NCBI GenBank assembly: GCA_003427395.1
Contig: BFEA01000055.1
Coordinates: forward strand, 893,446-933,543
Length of the DNA stretch: 40,098 nt
DNA from: Chara braunii
Taxonomy: Eukaryota; Streptophyta; Charophyceae; Charales; Characeae
Direction: 5' to 3'
Part shown: positions 21,058 to 30,557 of the stretch, one piece after another
Position numbering within the stretch: position 1 is the stretch's first letter
How the letters are laid out: every line of letters begins with the position of its first letter
Made by a program: the position numbers and the translations under genes
The notes under the pieces: model-generated
The model's input: the letters and a program-made list of their open reading frames with translations, nothing else
Database searches by the model: none
What the model was told of the DNA's origin: nothing

Positions 21058-21500
21058 ACGCTAGCGCCACATGAGGGCGGGCGCTGCGCTGGCACAGGGC
21101 GACTGGCACATGCGCAAGCGCGAGTGCTGACTTGGCACGAGTGCTCCGCTGCTGTCGGCGCACTGTTGAGTGAGATGGTGTGAGGCAGATATGGTGGTTG
21201 TCTTCCTACATTCCAACGCTTAGCGTACGGGTGGGGACCAGAGGTGCTTGATCATGACATGTCACAGGCTGACATGGCAGATGATCTGGCTTGTGGGATT
21301 TCCACGAGTTCCACATTGAAGCTCCATTGCCGCAGCTGCGTTCTCGCACGTGGCATAGAGCCTTGGCGGTGTTGGCTACGTCGACGCCGGTGGAGTAGGG
21401 TGGAGTCAGCCCTTGGTTAACCAAAGTGCGAGGGTTATCATACAATTGGAATGTGTGGAGGGAGATCATCAGGGAGCTATTCGTCAGCATCATCACAGCG
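21058..21500. other. Unassigned sequence
   Basis: Moderately GC-rich flank of the inverted repeat. The overlapping minus-strand frame at 21206-21532 runs into the downstream tandem repeat and is not credible as a gene. Confidence 0.4.
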
Positions 21501-21516
21501 CTGCCCATCATTATCA

Positions 21517-21661
21517 ACAGGGAGGTCATCATCTGGGATGCAGCTGTTCTTCATCAGGGAGGTCATCATTAAGGGAGCTGCTCTTCATCAGGGAGGTCAT
21601 CATTAGGGGAGCTGCTCTTCATCAGGGAGGTCATCATTAGGGGAGATGATCTTCATCAGGC
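21517..21661 (+). repeat. 34 bp tandem repeat, about 4 units
   Basis: The unit contains CTTCATCAGGGAGGTCATCA followed by TTAGGGGAGCTGCT. A more diverged unit precedes it at about 21495. ATCATC-rich sequence continues to about 22020. Confidence 0.9.
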
Positions 21662-22507
21662 TGTTTCCTTGTTCTATTGTTTGTTCTGTCTCTTGCAGGT
21701 TATCATCATCTCAGTATTGCTACTGGGTGGTTATTATCTTCATCAACATTTTTGTTCCCTATGATGCCATCAGCATCACTGGTCAATGGGTGTAATCATC
21801 AACATCATCATCTTCATCATGCTGTTGTGCGCTCAATAGCACAATGGCGATAAAAAAGAAAAATAAAAAATAAAATAAATCACATTGATTGTTGACATCA
21901 TCAGGGTGCAGTGGGTCTTCCTCATCACTACGCTGCTGCTTCTCATTAACCTATTCGTTAGTCTCTTCATCCTAGGGCATCCTAGGGTACTTCTTGCCGT
22001 CATCATCACTTGTCATCTTCATGAAGTTTTCTTTCCTCTTTTCTAACTCTTCCTTCGTTAGCTAATGTTATGGTTCTGGTGAGATGGTAAGTTGGGGGAG
22101 AGCCTTCCTCTGCAGGGGCATCACAAGGCGGGAGGTGATTGCCTTGTACGGAGCGAGGGCAGATTTTGGGGATTGTACTAATCTGGAGCTTGGATTATAT
22201 CCCAGCGGTGGAAGATTGTGGCAAAGGTTTGATCGAGGCATACTTTTGGGGGAACTGTATGCCTTGTAGGGAGAATTAGAGCAGTGGGCCTGACCCTAGT
22301 TGGGGCTGATAAGGACTGCTCTTGACCAGGGCACTCCTGTTCAGCGGAGGCAGCGAAGTGTCAGTGTGAAAAGTAGGAAGAGGAGGGGGGGGGGGAGTCT
22401 TCATTCTCATCAGCTTCATCAACCATTAAGCTCCCCTCATCAGGGACCTTCTCCTCCTCCCCCCCCCTCTCCTGGTAGCACCCTCTTCAGATGCCTCCTG
22501 TCTATGC
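21662..22507. other. CAT/CATC-rich and G-rich low-complexity sequence
   Basis: CATCATC and TTCATC runs (21700-21820, 22000), an A/T stretch at 21853-21880 and a G11 run near 22385 are the only structure I see. No gene is supported. Confidence 0.5.
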
Positions 22508-22540
22508 TCCCCACCTGCTGGAAAGCGGGTCCAGCGTCCC
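22508..22540 (-). mobile_element. R1 head fragment, copy D
   Basis: Minus strand: GGGACGCTGGACCCGCTTTC, then CAGCAGGTGGGGAG. It lacks the middle GACGCTCCCCACCAATAG part and has no A-tail. It is a truncated copy. Confidence 0.65.
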
Positions 22541-22564
22541 ATACATAAAATTTTATGAATAGAA

Positions 22565-22615
22565 AGGATCCCGGGGCCATTACCCGGCTTCGGCTGCAGA
22601 TGAACAACTAATCCT
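22565..22615 (+). repeat. R2 double-hairpin motif, copy c
   Basis: Arms CCGGG/CCCGG close the loop GCCATTA, followed by a GGC-TTCG-GCT mini-hairpin and an outer stem AGGAT/ATCCT. The CCGGG/CCCGG arms differ from the CCAGG/CCTGG of copies a and b by one compensatory base-pair change. Confidence 0.65.
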
Positions 22616-22800
22616 AGCTAGACTTTATTGTGCAATGATGATCCTCTGCATCAACCTGTGTACTGACTTAGCCCGTGTCTCCCCTGGGGGCATCAGGGGG
22701 GGTCAGAGGGCTGCCCTTCAAAAAGCTCATTTTCAGATATGGGGAGGAAGAGACTTCCGTGTATTGCACCTTCCTATTTGGTCAATTTTGGTGTGCATTT

Positions 22801-22829
22801 GGTTGTTGTTGTTGTTGTTGTTGTTGTTG
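22801..22829. repeat. (GTT)n microsatellite
   Basis: About 9 units, followed by a T-rich stretch to 22862. Confidence 0.95.
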
Positions 22830-23086
22830 CTTTTTTTCCTTCTTTTTTTTTTTTCTTTCTTATAAAAAGTCCAGGGTATTGTAGAGGCCAGTTACTGGGC
22901 ACACATTGATTGCCGGAAGCGGTCAGCCGTGGTCACTCTGAGGAGGCGAGGCCACCATCCATCCCATCCTCACGTCCATACTCCTAGCGCATCCCCTATC
23001 CCTACTATCCTACCTCAGTGTGACCAGCACTCAGGACCATCACCCTACGTATCGAGGAGAACTTGGACCGAACAGTAGTGACAGGC

Positions 23087-23112
23087 ACCAGGGCTAGCTA
23101 GCCAGCCCTGGT
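23087..23112. repeat. 9 bp hairpin next to H2
   Basis: ACCAGGGCT and AGCCCTGGT close an 8-base loop AGCTAGCC. It ends 8 bases before the H2 hairpin. Confidence 0.7.
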
Positions 23113-23120
23113 TGAAGCAT

Positions 23121-23160
23121 ACAGATAGGAGTGATGATAAGAGCATACACTCCTACCTGT
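23121..23160 (-). repeat. H2 hairpin with conserved loop
   Basis: A 13-position stem with one mismatch (ACAGATAGGAGTG against CACTCCTACCTGT) encloses A-TGATAAGAGCAT-A. The loop core is at 23135-23146. The arms are unrelated to those of H1, H5 and H6. Confidence 0.8.
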
Positions 23161-23780
23161 GTTGCAGAGATTTCTGCTTTCAATCGCGCTCAATTATGTC
23201 TGGGGACTCTGGTCCTCTGTGAGATGTGGCAATCTTAAAAAAAAGAAAAAGGGGGGCCCAGTGCCCAAGGCTAAATAAGAAGATTGAGGCCGGGGTCCTC
23301 ACAGTCTACCCGGAGTGACCGAACCGAACTTGCTGAGAACCGGGCTCTGGTTTATTGCTGTTCTCATTGCTCATTTCCTTGCGCCTCCTTTCGCAGGCCC
23401 CTTTTTTTTTTTGAAACAAGTATGGACGCGGCAGGTTTCAGACTCGAATGGGCAAAAAAAAACATGGATGGCGAAATAAACAGCCACAGAACTTGAGTGG
23501 GCACACGGGAGCGAAATAGATCCATTCGCCCCCCTTTTTTTTTCCCCCCTTTCCCGTCTGACACCACGGCAGACCCTGGTACTCGTGACATGGTGACGCC
23601 TATGTCTCTGTCACGGCTGTGGTACTTTCATTGCCTTTACGAACTCGGCGGCTGTTTTCTTTGCCCGCATGCGTTTTTTTTGCCCATTTGAAACTCTGTT
23701 CTGACATGAGCGTACTTGCCCGCTTTTTTTGAAAGAAAAAAATTCCTCCCCTTTTTTTGAAAGAAAAAAATCCTAGGGGT
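23161..23780. other. Unassigned sequence with T and A runs
   Basis: Includes CTTTTTTTGAAAGAAAAAAA repeated at about 23726 and 23752, and C/T homopolymer runs near 23530. No gene is supported. Confidence 0.4.
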
Positions 23781-23787
23781 TTCTGTT

Positions 23788-23835
23788 CGGAGTGATATGA
23801 GCATTCCCCAATGTAGGCATATTAGAATATGCCTA
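23788..23835 (-). repeat. H3, weakly paired H-family loop, plus a 10 bp hairpin
   Basis: TGATATGAGCAT at 23793-23804 is identical to the H1 loop, but the arms pair poorly (GG/CC with wobble and mismatches). Immediately after it, TAGGCATATT (23814-23823) and AATATGCCTA (23826-23835) form a perfect 10 bp stem with a 2-base loop. Confidence 0.55.
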
Positions 23836-24109
23836 TTGAAGAAGGGCTCTTCTGAGCAGCTGTTTACATGCCATCTACTTGGGAAGAACTCATATTACTT
23901 CCTTTCTTCCTATTTTGCAATTTAAAAATTGGGTCCGTTGGCTTACCAGCCTTACCGGTGGAAGAGGAACTGGACCGCTGCTCCCCAGAAATTCAATGGA
24001 GAGATGCCCTGTCACAAGGTCCCACTACCTTCTTCCCCCAAACATAATCCATATGCGTTGTAAACGAATACAACACATAGGGTGCTTTCTATTCCATAGC
24101 TACGCCGGA

Positions 24110-24245
24110 CCGGACTCTGGACTGAATCCGGACTCGACTCCAGACTTCCCGACCCCATCCAGACTTCCGGAAAACCAGAATATTCCGGAATATCTGGACC
24201 GGTCCAGAACCCCTGTCCGGAACTCCTATATTTTCCGGAAGGAAA
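24110..24245. repeat. CCGGA/TCCAGA-rich segment
   Basis: TCCGG, CCGGA and TCCAGA recur about every 10-20 bases. The same word composition and a preceding ACGAATACAACnCATA string occur at 30030-30120, suggesting a shared repeat. Confidence 0.6.
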
Positions 24246-24355
24246 GGGGGAAAAAACAAACAAACAAACGAACGAACTGCGGGGGAATGCTCTATCTCAG
24301 GTCTGAATCTCAACAGTTCATGGGTGTACCACAGAGTGACGAAGGGCTGAATTAC

Positions 24356-24858
24356 GGGTCTCGCTCCACTACTCTAGAAACCGGCCATTTCTTGAGCGCG
24401 GCACCGCTCCACTTACTCTAGACGCCAGGTCTGGAATTCGGGTTCTTGAGCTGTCAATATCTACTCACGAAAATGGCGAGAATCCGTCGTCGCTCCACTA
24501 CCTCATGAAACACACTCACGAAAATGCATTTCTTGAGTTGTCAGAACCTCCTCTCCCGTGGCACTCTTGACGATTCGAGAGCTCCCACCTGGAGCGGAGG
24601 GAATTTCAAGGGAGACATCCAGGACCTTCGAACGTTGAGCATTTTTATGGAGTGCACCAGGAGTCTGGGCGGACAACAATGTGCTGGCCGTGTTGTGTAG
24701 CTCTCTCAAAGAGCGGTCTGACATCCAAGAGGCCTTCTTGAGTTTGACCTTCTAGAGTAAGTGGAGCGATGTTCTCTTTTTCAGTCATTTTTAGAGTCTG
24801 ACAGCTCTAGACTCACTCTCGAAAATCTTCGACAGTCTAGAGTAGTGGAGCGAGACCC
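24356..24858. mobile_element. Small nested inverted-repeat element (MITE-like)
   Basis: The outer arms 24356-24378 and 24836-24858 are perfect 23-base inverted repeats. The inner arms 24405-24422 and 24751-24768 are perfect 18-base inverted repeats related to the outer ones (both contain CGCTCCACT). ACTCACGAAAATG-type words recur inside. The 503-base length, terminal symmetry and lack of a transposase suggest a non-autonomous DNA element. No clear target duplication was found. A 73-codon minus-strand frame inside has no assigned function. Confidence 0.65.
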
Positions 24859-25118
24859 TATGCCATTTGATTTGTTTTGTTCTGTTTTTCCAAAGGGCGA
24901 CGGCCTTGAGATGTCATCATTAAACTGACCGGTCCTAGGTGATTCAGAATTATTTTATTCTGGTCATCTGATTGTATCTGGATTCAAACTTGGGTCTGTA
25001 CTTCAATAACAGTTCGCGGGTGTACCGAAAGTGGGCTAGGCCCATTGGTATGCCATATGCTTTTATTTTTTTGTTTCTTTTTTGGCTTTAACATCATTCA
25101 GAGCATGGATTTCTGCCA

Positions 25119-25155
25119 CCAGGGTGGTGCGAGCCCCTGGGGTCTGGTCCCACCT
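25119..25155 (-). repeat. H7-like hairpin sharing sequence with 26958
   Basis: CCAGGG and CCCTGG close TGGTGCGAGC, a diverged relative of the H6 loop. On the minus strand the flank AGGTGGGACCAGACCCC also occurs at 26958 on the plus strand. Confidence 0.5.
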
Positions 25156-25393
25156 ACAGCGTTGAGTTGCGCAACACTGAGCTTTCTATCACGTGTGGCA
25201 TGGTGGGACGGAGCTCTGCCGTTGATGTATTGCGAATCTAACGGTACCAAAATACAGGAGAATAACCTATTAGATTTAGTCATTTTGTAGAATTTTTCTT
25301 TGACGTGAAATCTGTTTTGCTTTGTAGTATGCGTTGGCCCTTTTGGCTTGGGCGGGAAGCCATTTTCCATTGAGAAAACTACCCTACAGCCAA

Positions 25394-25466
25394 CTGGGTG
25401 TAGCTCAGTTGGTAAGGCGTTCAAGCGGCACTGAGGAGGTCGTGGGTTCAATTCCCACTGCCCCCA
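25394..25466 (+). repeat. tRNA-like unit 1 (SINE head)
   Basis: A-box-like TAGCTCAGTTGGTAAGGC and B-box GGGTTCAATTCCC. The T arm GTGGG/CCCAC is intact. The acceptor stem pairs at only five of seven positions and the anticodon arm does not fold, so it is a tRNA-derived sequence, not a functional tRNA. Confidence 0.65.
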
Positions 25467-25525
25467 CGATAGTGCCTGTGGCATGCTTGGCGTCTTACCT
25501 TCGAGATGGTCAGTTGGTAAACAAG

Positions 25526-25598
25526 TGTGTGGTAGCTCAGTGGGTAGAGCTCCGGCGTTGCAACGAGGAGGTTGCGGGTTCGACTTTGTCGGCCCGCA
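25526..25598 (+). repeat. tRNA-like unit 2
   Basis: Perfect D-arm GCTC/GAGC and B-box GCGGGTTCGACT, plus a CGTTGCAACG segment where the anticodon arm would be. The T and acceptor stems are not maintained. Confidence 0.6.
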
Positions 25599-25682
25599 AT
25601 TTCCCCCGAGCACGATTGGTTGGTGTAGGTTGCACCCCACGCACTTGTCCCGAGCCTGGCATAGCGGCCTTACAGTCTAATG

Positions 25683-25757
25683 ACCTCAATAACTCAGTGG
25701 ATAGAGCTCTGATATTGTAATCCGGAGGTTCCGGGTTCAACTCCAAACTATGCTCAG
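25683..25757 (+). repeat. tRNA-like unit 3
   Basis: AACTCAGTGGATAGAGC (A box) and CCGGGTTCAACTCC (B box). It follows the previous unit by about 160 bases. The sequence before units 2 and 3 is also similar (GCCTG..GGCAT..GGC.TTAC), suggesting tandem copies of one tRNA-related SINE. Confidence 0.6.
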
Positions 25758-25759
25758 TC

Positions 25760-26955
25760 GTCATATCAGCTAAGGGATGATTCTCTGGATGGCTTGGGGT
25801 GGGGACGTGTGGCTTTCCTATGGGAAAGCCTTTGGTAGGATGAATGCTGCTCGGGGGTGGCAAGGGGGGTTAGGGGTGCATGGCGATACCGTGGCAGTCC
25901 GATGGTAGGGAAGGGCTGCCTTGTAGGGAAACCAATGTCGAATCAAGGGGTGTGTCCTACTCTCGTTGGTGGTTGACCCATTCAGGTGAGGGATGAGTTG
26001 GGAGCGGTTGGTCGAGGGTAGTTGATGATGGACGAGGTCTCCCCCAATACCACTGGTCGATTCTCCCTAGCGAATAAACAAACATAAGCAAGGCTCATCA
26101 ATAGTAGAAAGCAACCACATATGCCCATATATGTAAAAATGCAGGCCACGACATAACAACCAATGTATCGAACAACCAACCAGTAGGCATATGAACCACG
26201 CTGTGCCAGGTTGGTACTTAGAGGTAGAGGGGCTCATAGGTTAGACTTTGGTTAGCTGACCATTAGACACTGCCTATGGGTGCCCTCACTGCTCACGGGA
26301 CTGAGTTGAGAAACGTGCCTAGCTCCCGAGGTTCCCGTATAACGAGGCTTGTATGCTAGTGCCTCAACTGAGGCTGAATGCAGTTCAGCATCAGTGCCAG
26401 CGTCCGTGTCTGGTCAGGTTGCTCTAGTGTAGAGTGATGCTCCTCATATGAGGTAGGATGAAGAAGTGGGGGTGAGCCAGGAAAAAATATCGAGAGGTGG
26501 TAGGAAGAATGTCGCGTGAGTAAAAAAAAAAAAAAAGAAAAAGAGAAAACTACGCTACCGAGGGTAGGGTGCATTTCTCAACTGCAGTGCCTTTCCTTTT
26601 TTTTGTTCTTTTAGACCTCATTGCACCCTGAAACGGAGGAACTCTGACAGCTGTGTTCGGCTGTCTGGCATCAAACTGGTTTCCTTCTTTGGGCAATGAA
26701 TGCATTTGGCCATCCACGTCATCCCTGTCCATTTTACAAATGGTGACCTCCTGTCCCCTCACCTCGGGGAGTATCCCTTTTTCACGGAGACGTTCACTCC
26801 CACTGTTCCAGACAAGTTTCATTTCTCCGAGTTACGTTCTAAAAATAAGGAGAAAAGCTGTTTCTAGCGTTTTTTTCAGTTTTTTTATTTCTTGTTTCGA
26901 ATTTATTAATGCAGAAATGGCGTCACACCGTTAAGTTTTCTAAACTCAACAACGA
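25760..26955. other. Unassigned sequence
   Basis: G-rich to 26000, then ordinary composition, with an A run at 26521-26536. Open frames on both strands (for example 26550-26822) carry no domain I recognise. Nothing further is supported. Confidence 0.4.
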
Positions 26956-26957
26956 TA

Positions 26958-27018
26958 GGTGGGACCAGACCCCTGGAGCATGGTCCCATTAGCAGTCGGA
27001 TAGGAGTGTGGCCTATCC
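26958..27018 (+). repeat. Two consecutive perfect 7 bp hairpins
   Basis: TGGGACC (26960-26966) and GGTCCCA (26982-26988) enclose a 15-base loop ending GAGCAT. GGATAGG (26998-27004) and CCTATCC (27012-27018) follow. GGAGCATGGTCCCA is also found, nearly unchanged, on the minus strand next to R1 copy E (about 29188-29202). Confidence 0.65.
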
Positions 27019-27677
27019 AGTGTGACACTAAGTGGCAGAGGCCAAACAGGTTCATTACGAATTTCTGGCGTGAGAAAACAGGAGAAAGGCAAAAAAAAGA
27101 AAAAGAAACAGAGACCTCCCACCTGAAATCACGGCAAAGTGCTTCCCAGCCATCAGATCACCAATGATCTGATGGCGGTGGTTGCGACAACAGTGCAGAA
27201 AGTAACTGCCACATTTTCTGGAATGAACTCAACTTCTGTCAGCAGTGATCCTGATGCCCTCCATATACTCCGTGATTGAAGAACACAAATGGTCAACAGG
27301 TAACCCCACTTTTCACCTCTTGGTTTTCTTATAAATGGGGGTGAAAATTGGGGGGTCGGTTAACCTTCTCTCCACGAGGAGGGCTCCACCTAATGAGATA
27401 ATTGCACAACAGCAAGCAAAATACTGAAAATCTTCTATCCAGTGGGCCTATGGCTGACCCCACTCTCTTTTGGGGTTGGCCATACCCCCAACGGATTGAA
27501 AAGATTTTGGTGGGAAGCTTCCTTTGCACCGGCATGCCCAGTGTTAAGAGAGGAGAAGGGGAACCAAGATCTCCTTTAAGTTACTTTTTCGAGTAATGCA
27601 TGTAAAATACTGACTGTGGGATCACGAGTACTGCACGGCAGGATTTGGGTCTTTTTTTTCTTTTCAAATGATTTGAA
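27019..27677. other. Unassigned sequence
   Basis: No gene, RNA or repeat that I can support. Confidence 0.4.
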
Positions 27678-27710
27678 ATACCAGGGCCATTACCTGGCTT
27701 CGGCTAAGAA
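27678..27710 (+). repeat. R2 motif, copy a
   Basis: CCAGG-GCCATTA-CCTGG hairpin followed by CTTCGGCTAAGAA. Identical to copy b over the 30-base core. Confidence 0.75.
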
Positions 27711-27909
27711 CAATCTGAGAACTATGAAAAAGAGTCTATATTAGGAAAAACATGGATAACTGCTAACCTATTGCTAGGCTACTCAAGCAGCACTTACTAA
27801 GTCAAAAAGGAAAGCCACAGAAGCCCTTTGAATGCTCAGAACCCCTGGAATCCCCAACAAAACATTTTAAAATTCTCTAACACTGTCTTATTCCCTGCCA
27901 AGCTTTCCC

Positions 27910-28772
27910 AGGCCTCTTGCCCCCATCCTGCTAGGTTACAGGGCAACACAACTCACCCCACCTCCAGCCAGCGTCCTACCGACAGCAACCCTTGGTTTTC
28001 CCTTGTAATGCCCGGCCCAAGGCATCCCCAGATCTCTCTACCAGGCCTCACGCTCCTGCTATCAACAGGTTACAGGGCAACCCCCCAGCTCCGACCAGCG
28101 GTTCTAGCATCGAAAAACCACAGATCCATTAATATAACAGCATTAAAAAAACCTAAAATGAGTTGCAAGCGGTACCCAGAATCCTAAGGCATTTTCAAGA
28201 CTTTCCTCATGAGATAGGCTAAAATTCAAAAAAGATCTGAAAAGGCTTGGAAAAATATGAGAGCGGCGGGTCAAAACTAAAACTGCCTACTATCCAAAAT
28301 CCCCCCCTCAACAGATGGAACGTCGGTCCAGGCTTCCAGTCCTCGTACCAGAACTCACTTGATCTCATACCCCCTTCTGCTAGGGTAACAGGGCACCACA
28401 ACCTTCCCCAGTACTGACCAACCTAGTTCTGACGGACAGGAATGTCAGGACGTGCCTTCCTCCCTCGACATTTCCCTGAGCGGCAAACCCTTGACACAGG
28501 TTACAGGGTTAAACCACCAGTACTTCCTATACTTAGTCGTGCCCGTTAACGCTACGCAATTTTAGGAAACGTACGGGCCACTACGGGAGCGCCCAAATTC
28601 ATCCAACTAGAAACGTTGCTACTCTATTTTTTTCCTCGGCCGATAGTTGGGCCAAGTACTGGTGGTTTAATACCCCGGCTCCAGCTACGTCGAACGGTCT
28701 GATTATGCATTCCACCCTCGACATAACTCCACAGGCCTCAAGCTCCCCCTAGGTCACAGAGCAAAAGCTCCA
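27910..28772 (+). repeat. R3 array, five diverged copies
   Basis: The motif GGTTACAGGGCAA and flanks recur in one orientation at about 27933, 28066, 28383, 28498 and 28750. The flanks include CAGGCCTCA.GCTCC before it and ACTCACCCCA after it. The spacing is irregular (115-320 bases). A long match to the second copy lies at 38050. The function is unknown. Confidence 0.65.
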
Positions 28773-28898
28773 GCACCGGCCTGTGTTGTCCCAGCATCGT
28801 CCTTCTAACCTACTTACCTTAACAAACAGCCTTCTTCTGTTGAGAGCCCCCTTACTACCTTCCGTCCTCCAGTTCTAGCTCCCCCCCTTTCCCTCCTT

Positions 28899-28952
28899 TT
28901 CTGAGATACCAGGGCCATTACCTGGCTTCGGCTAAGAAACAACAACTCAGAA
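28899..28952 (+). repeat. R2 motif, copy b, with outer stem
   Basis: The inner CCAGG/CCTGG hairpin (28909-28925) and TTCG mini-hairpin are enclosed by an outer 7 bp stem TTCTGAG (28899-28905) and CTCAGAA (28946-28952), making a three-stem fold. Confidence 0.7.
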
Positions 28953-29235
28953 CCCCCCCAAAAATCCTCTTTGCCTCACTCCGGCAAGACTTACGGCAGC
29001 ACAGCCACCATCTCCGCTGTTGTTGTGCCCTATTTCCATCCTACGAGCTAGCCCCCTTGCTAGTAGGACAACCTGATATCCCACCATCTACTTCTCCCAC
29101 TCCCCTTTCTCAAGAAGGTATTGAAAAATCAGGAAATGATTTGGGTCACTCAACTGCCACACAAACTCTTTTCTATCCTATCTGGTTGCTAGTGGGACCA
29201 TGCTCCTGGTGATAGAAACCTGTAGGAGTTCGATG

Positions 29236-29300
29236 GCTCCGATCTATTCGTGGGGAGCTGCACCTGCTGCACCTGCTGGAAACCGGGTCCAGCGTCCCTT
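29236..29300 (-). mobile_element. R1 head, copy E
   Basis: A complete head with an internal duplication of CACCTGCTG (GCACCTGCTGCACCTGCTGG on the plus strand). The downstream hairpin is degenerate: only one arm (GGAGCATGGTCCCAC) is recognisable. No A-tail. Confidence 0.65.
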
Positions 29301-29302
29301 AT

Positions 29303-29958
29303 GACAGGCGTTGTTTTCCTTTTCTTTTTTAGGATCTTCTTTTGTTGTTTTTTTCTTGGGAAAATTTTTCAAATCCCCCTCCGACTTTGCCCCTCCAGCA
29401 GCCAACTCACCCTGTCACGCCCCTCTGAAATGATTGAAGTTTTGGAAAAACCACTGAGAGTCCTTTGGGCCCGAAATATGTTCAATATGCCCCTGCCGGT
29501 ACCGGTTCCAAATTTCCAGTATGCCCCGTTGGCTCCCCTCCCAGGCCAGGGGAACGGCCTCAAGTGCCACCAAGGCCACAGGGGCATGCTGGAAAGTTGC
29601 ACCCCTCACTGACAGGGTCATGCAGGAAATTTCAGAGGCCCCAGGGCCACGACAGGGTAAGTCGGCTGTTGGAGGGGCATCCGGCAAAGAAATGGAAGTC
29701 AGAGGGGCATTTCAAAAATTTTCACTTTTTTCTTAGATGTTCATTGTTTTGGAGGGGAATGTACTAGGCATCCTATCCTAGGAAGATACGGCCGCATCTG
29801 ATACTGCACAGTAACGGCCCTGTGCAAAGATACAGGCCTTATGCAAAGGACAACATTCCAAAACGGTACGGGCGGGAAAATAAAAGTTAGGGCCTCCATC
29901 CGTCCCTGTCTGGATGCCATACGTAACACTTAAAAAACACCAGTATTTTTCCACGGCG
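29303..29958. other. Unassigned sequence
   Basis: GGCC/CCAGG-rich around 29530-29660. The overlapping open frames have no recognisable domain. Confidence 0.35.
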
Positions 29959-30329
29959 GCCGGAATGGAAGAAACCGACCTGGGCCGCCCAAACAAAACT
30001 TGGGCTACCCCCCATTTCCCAACCATCAGGACCAGGATCCGGAAACCTGGACCGGACTCCGGACAGTCTGGATCCCTGTCTGTCCGGATCGTAGCTATGT
30101 TCTATACGAATACAACCCATACCAGTTTTATTCGAATGGCCCTCATGTTCGAATTCAACACATGCGCGTTCTATTCGATTTTTTTGAATTTTCTGTAGTT
30201 TTCGAAAAATCGACTACAATACTTCTGCAATGGAAGAAACCGACCTGGGCCGCCCAAACAAAACTTGGGCTACCCCCCATTTCCCAACCATCAGGACCAG
30301 GATCCGGAAACCTGGACCGGACTCAGGCC

Positions 30330-30367
30330 CTGTCTCTTATACACATCTAGATGTGTATAAGAGACAG
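30330..30367. other. Nextera mate-pair junction adapter, copy 1 (artificial)
   Basis: A 38-base perfect palindrome made of CTGTCTCTTATACACATCT and its reverse complement. This is the circularisation junction of the Illumina Nextera mate-pair protocol (two Tn5 mosaic ends), not genomic DNA. Its translation gives the familiar contaminant peptide SYTHLDVYKRQ. Confidence 0.99.
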
Positions 30368-30519
30368 GTTCTATACGAATACAACCCATACCAGTTTTAT
30401 TCGAATGGCCCTCATGTTCGAATTCAACACATGCGCGTTCTATTCGATTTTTTTGAATTTTCTGTAGTTTTCGAAAAATCGACTACAATACTTCTGCAAT
30501 GGAAGAAACCGACCTGGGC

Positions 30520-30557
30520 CTGTCTCTTATACACATCTAGATGTGTATAAGAGACAG
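30520..30557. other. Nextera mate-pair junction adapter, copy 2 (artificial)
   Basis: Identical to 30330-30367. Confidence 0.99.

Noticed and set aside
21517-21661. CTGATGAAG words on the minus strand resembling hammerhead cores
   Set aside because: They are part of the 34 bp tandem repeat, with no GAAA or matching stems in the right places.
24503-24724. 73-codon minus-strand frame inside the nested inverted-repeat element
   Set aside because: It has a faint resemblance to the pre-RT linker of LINEs (ATGEEVLTTQEM), but it is too short and unsupported to call.
25394-25466. Functional tRNA gene
   Set aside because: The acceptor and anticodon stems do not fold correctly; it is better explained as tRNA-derived SINE sequence.
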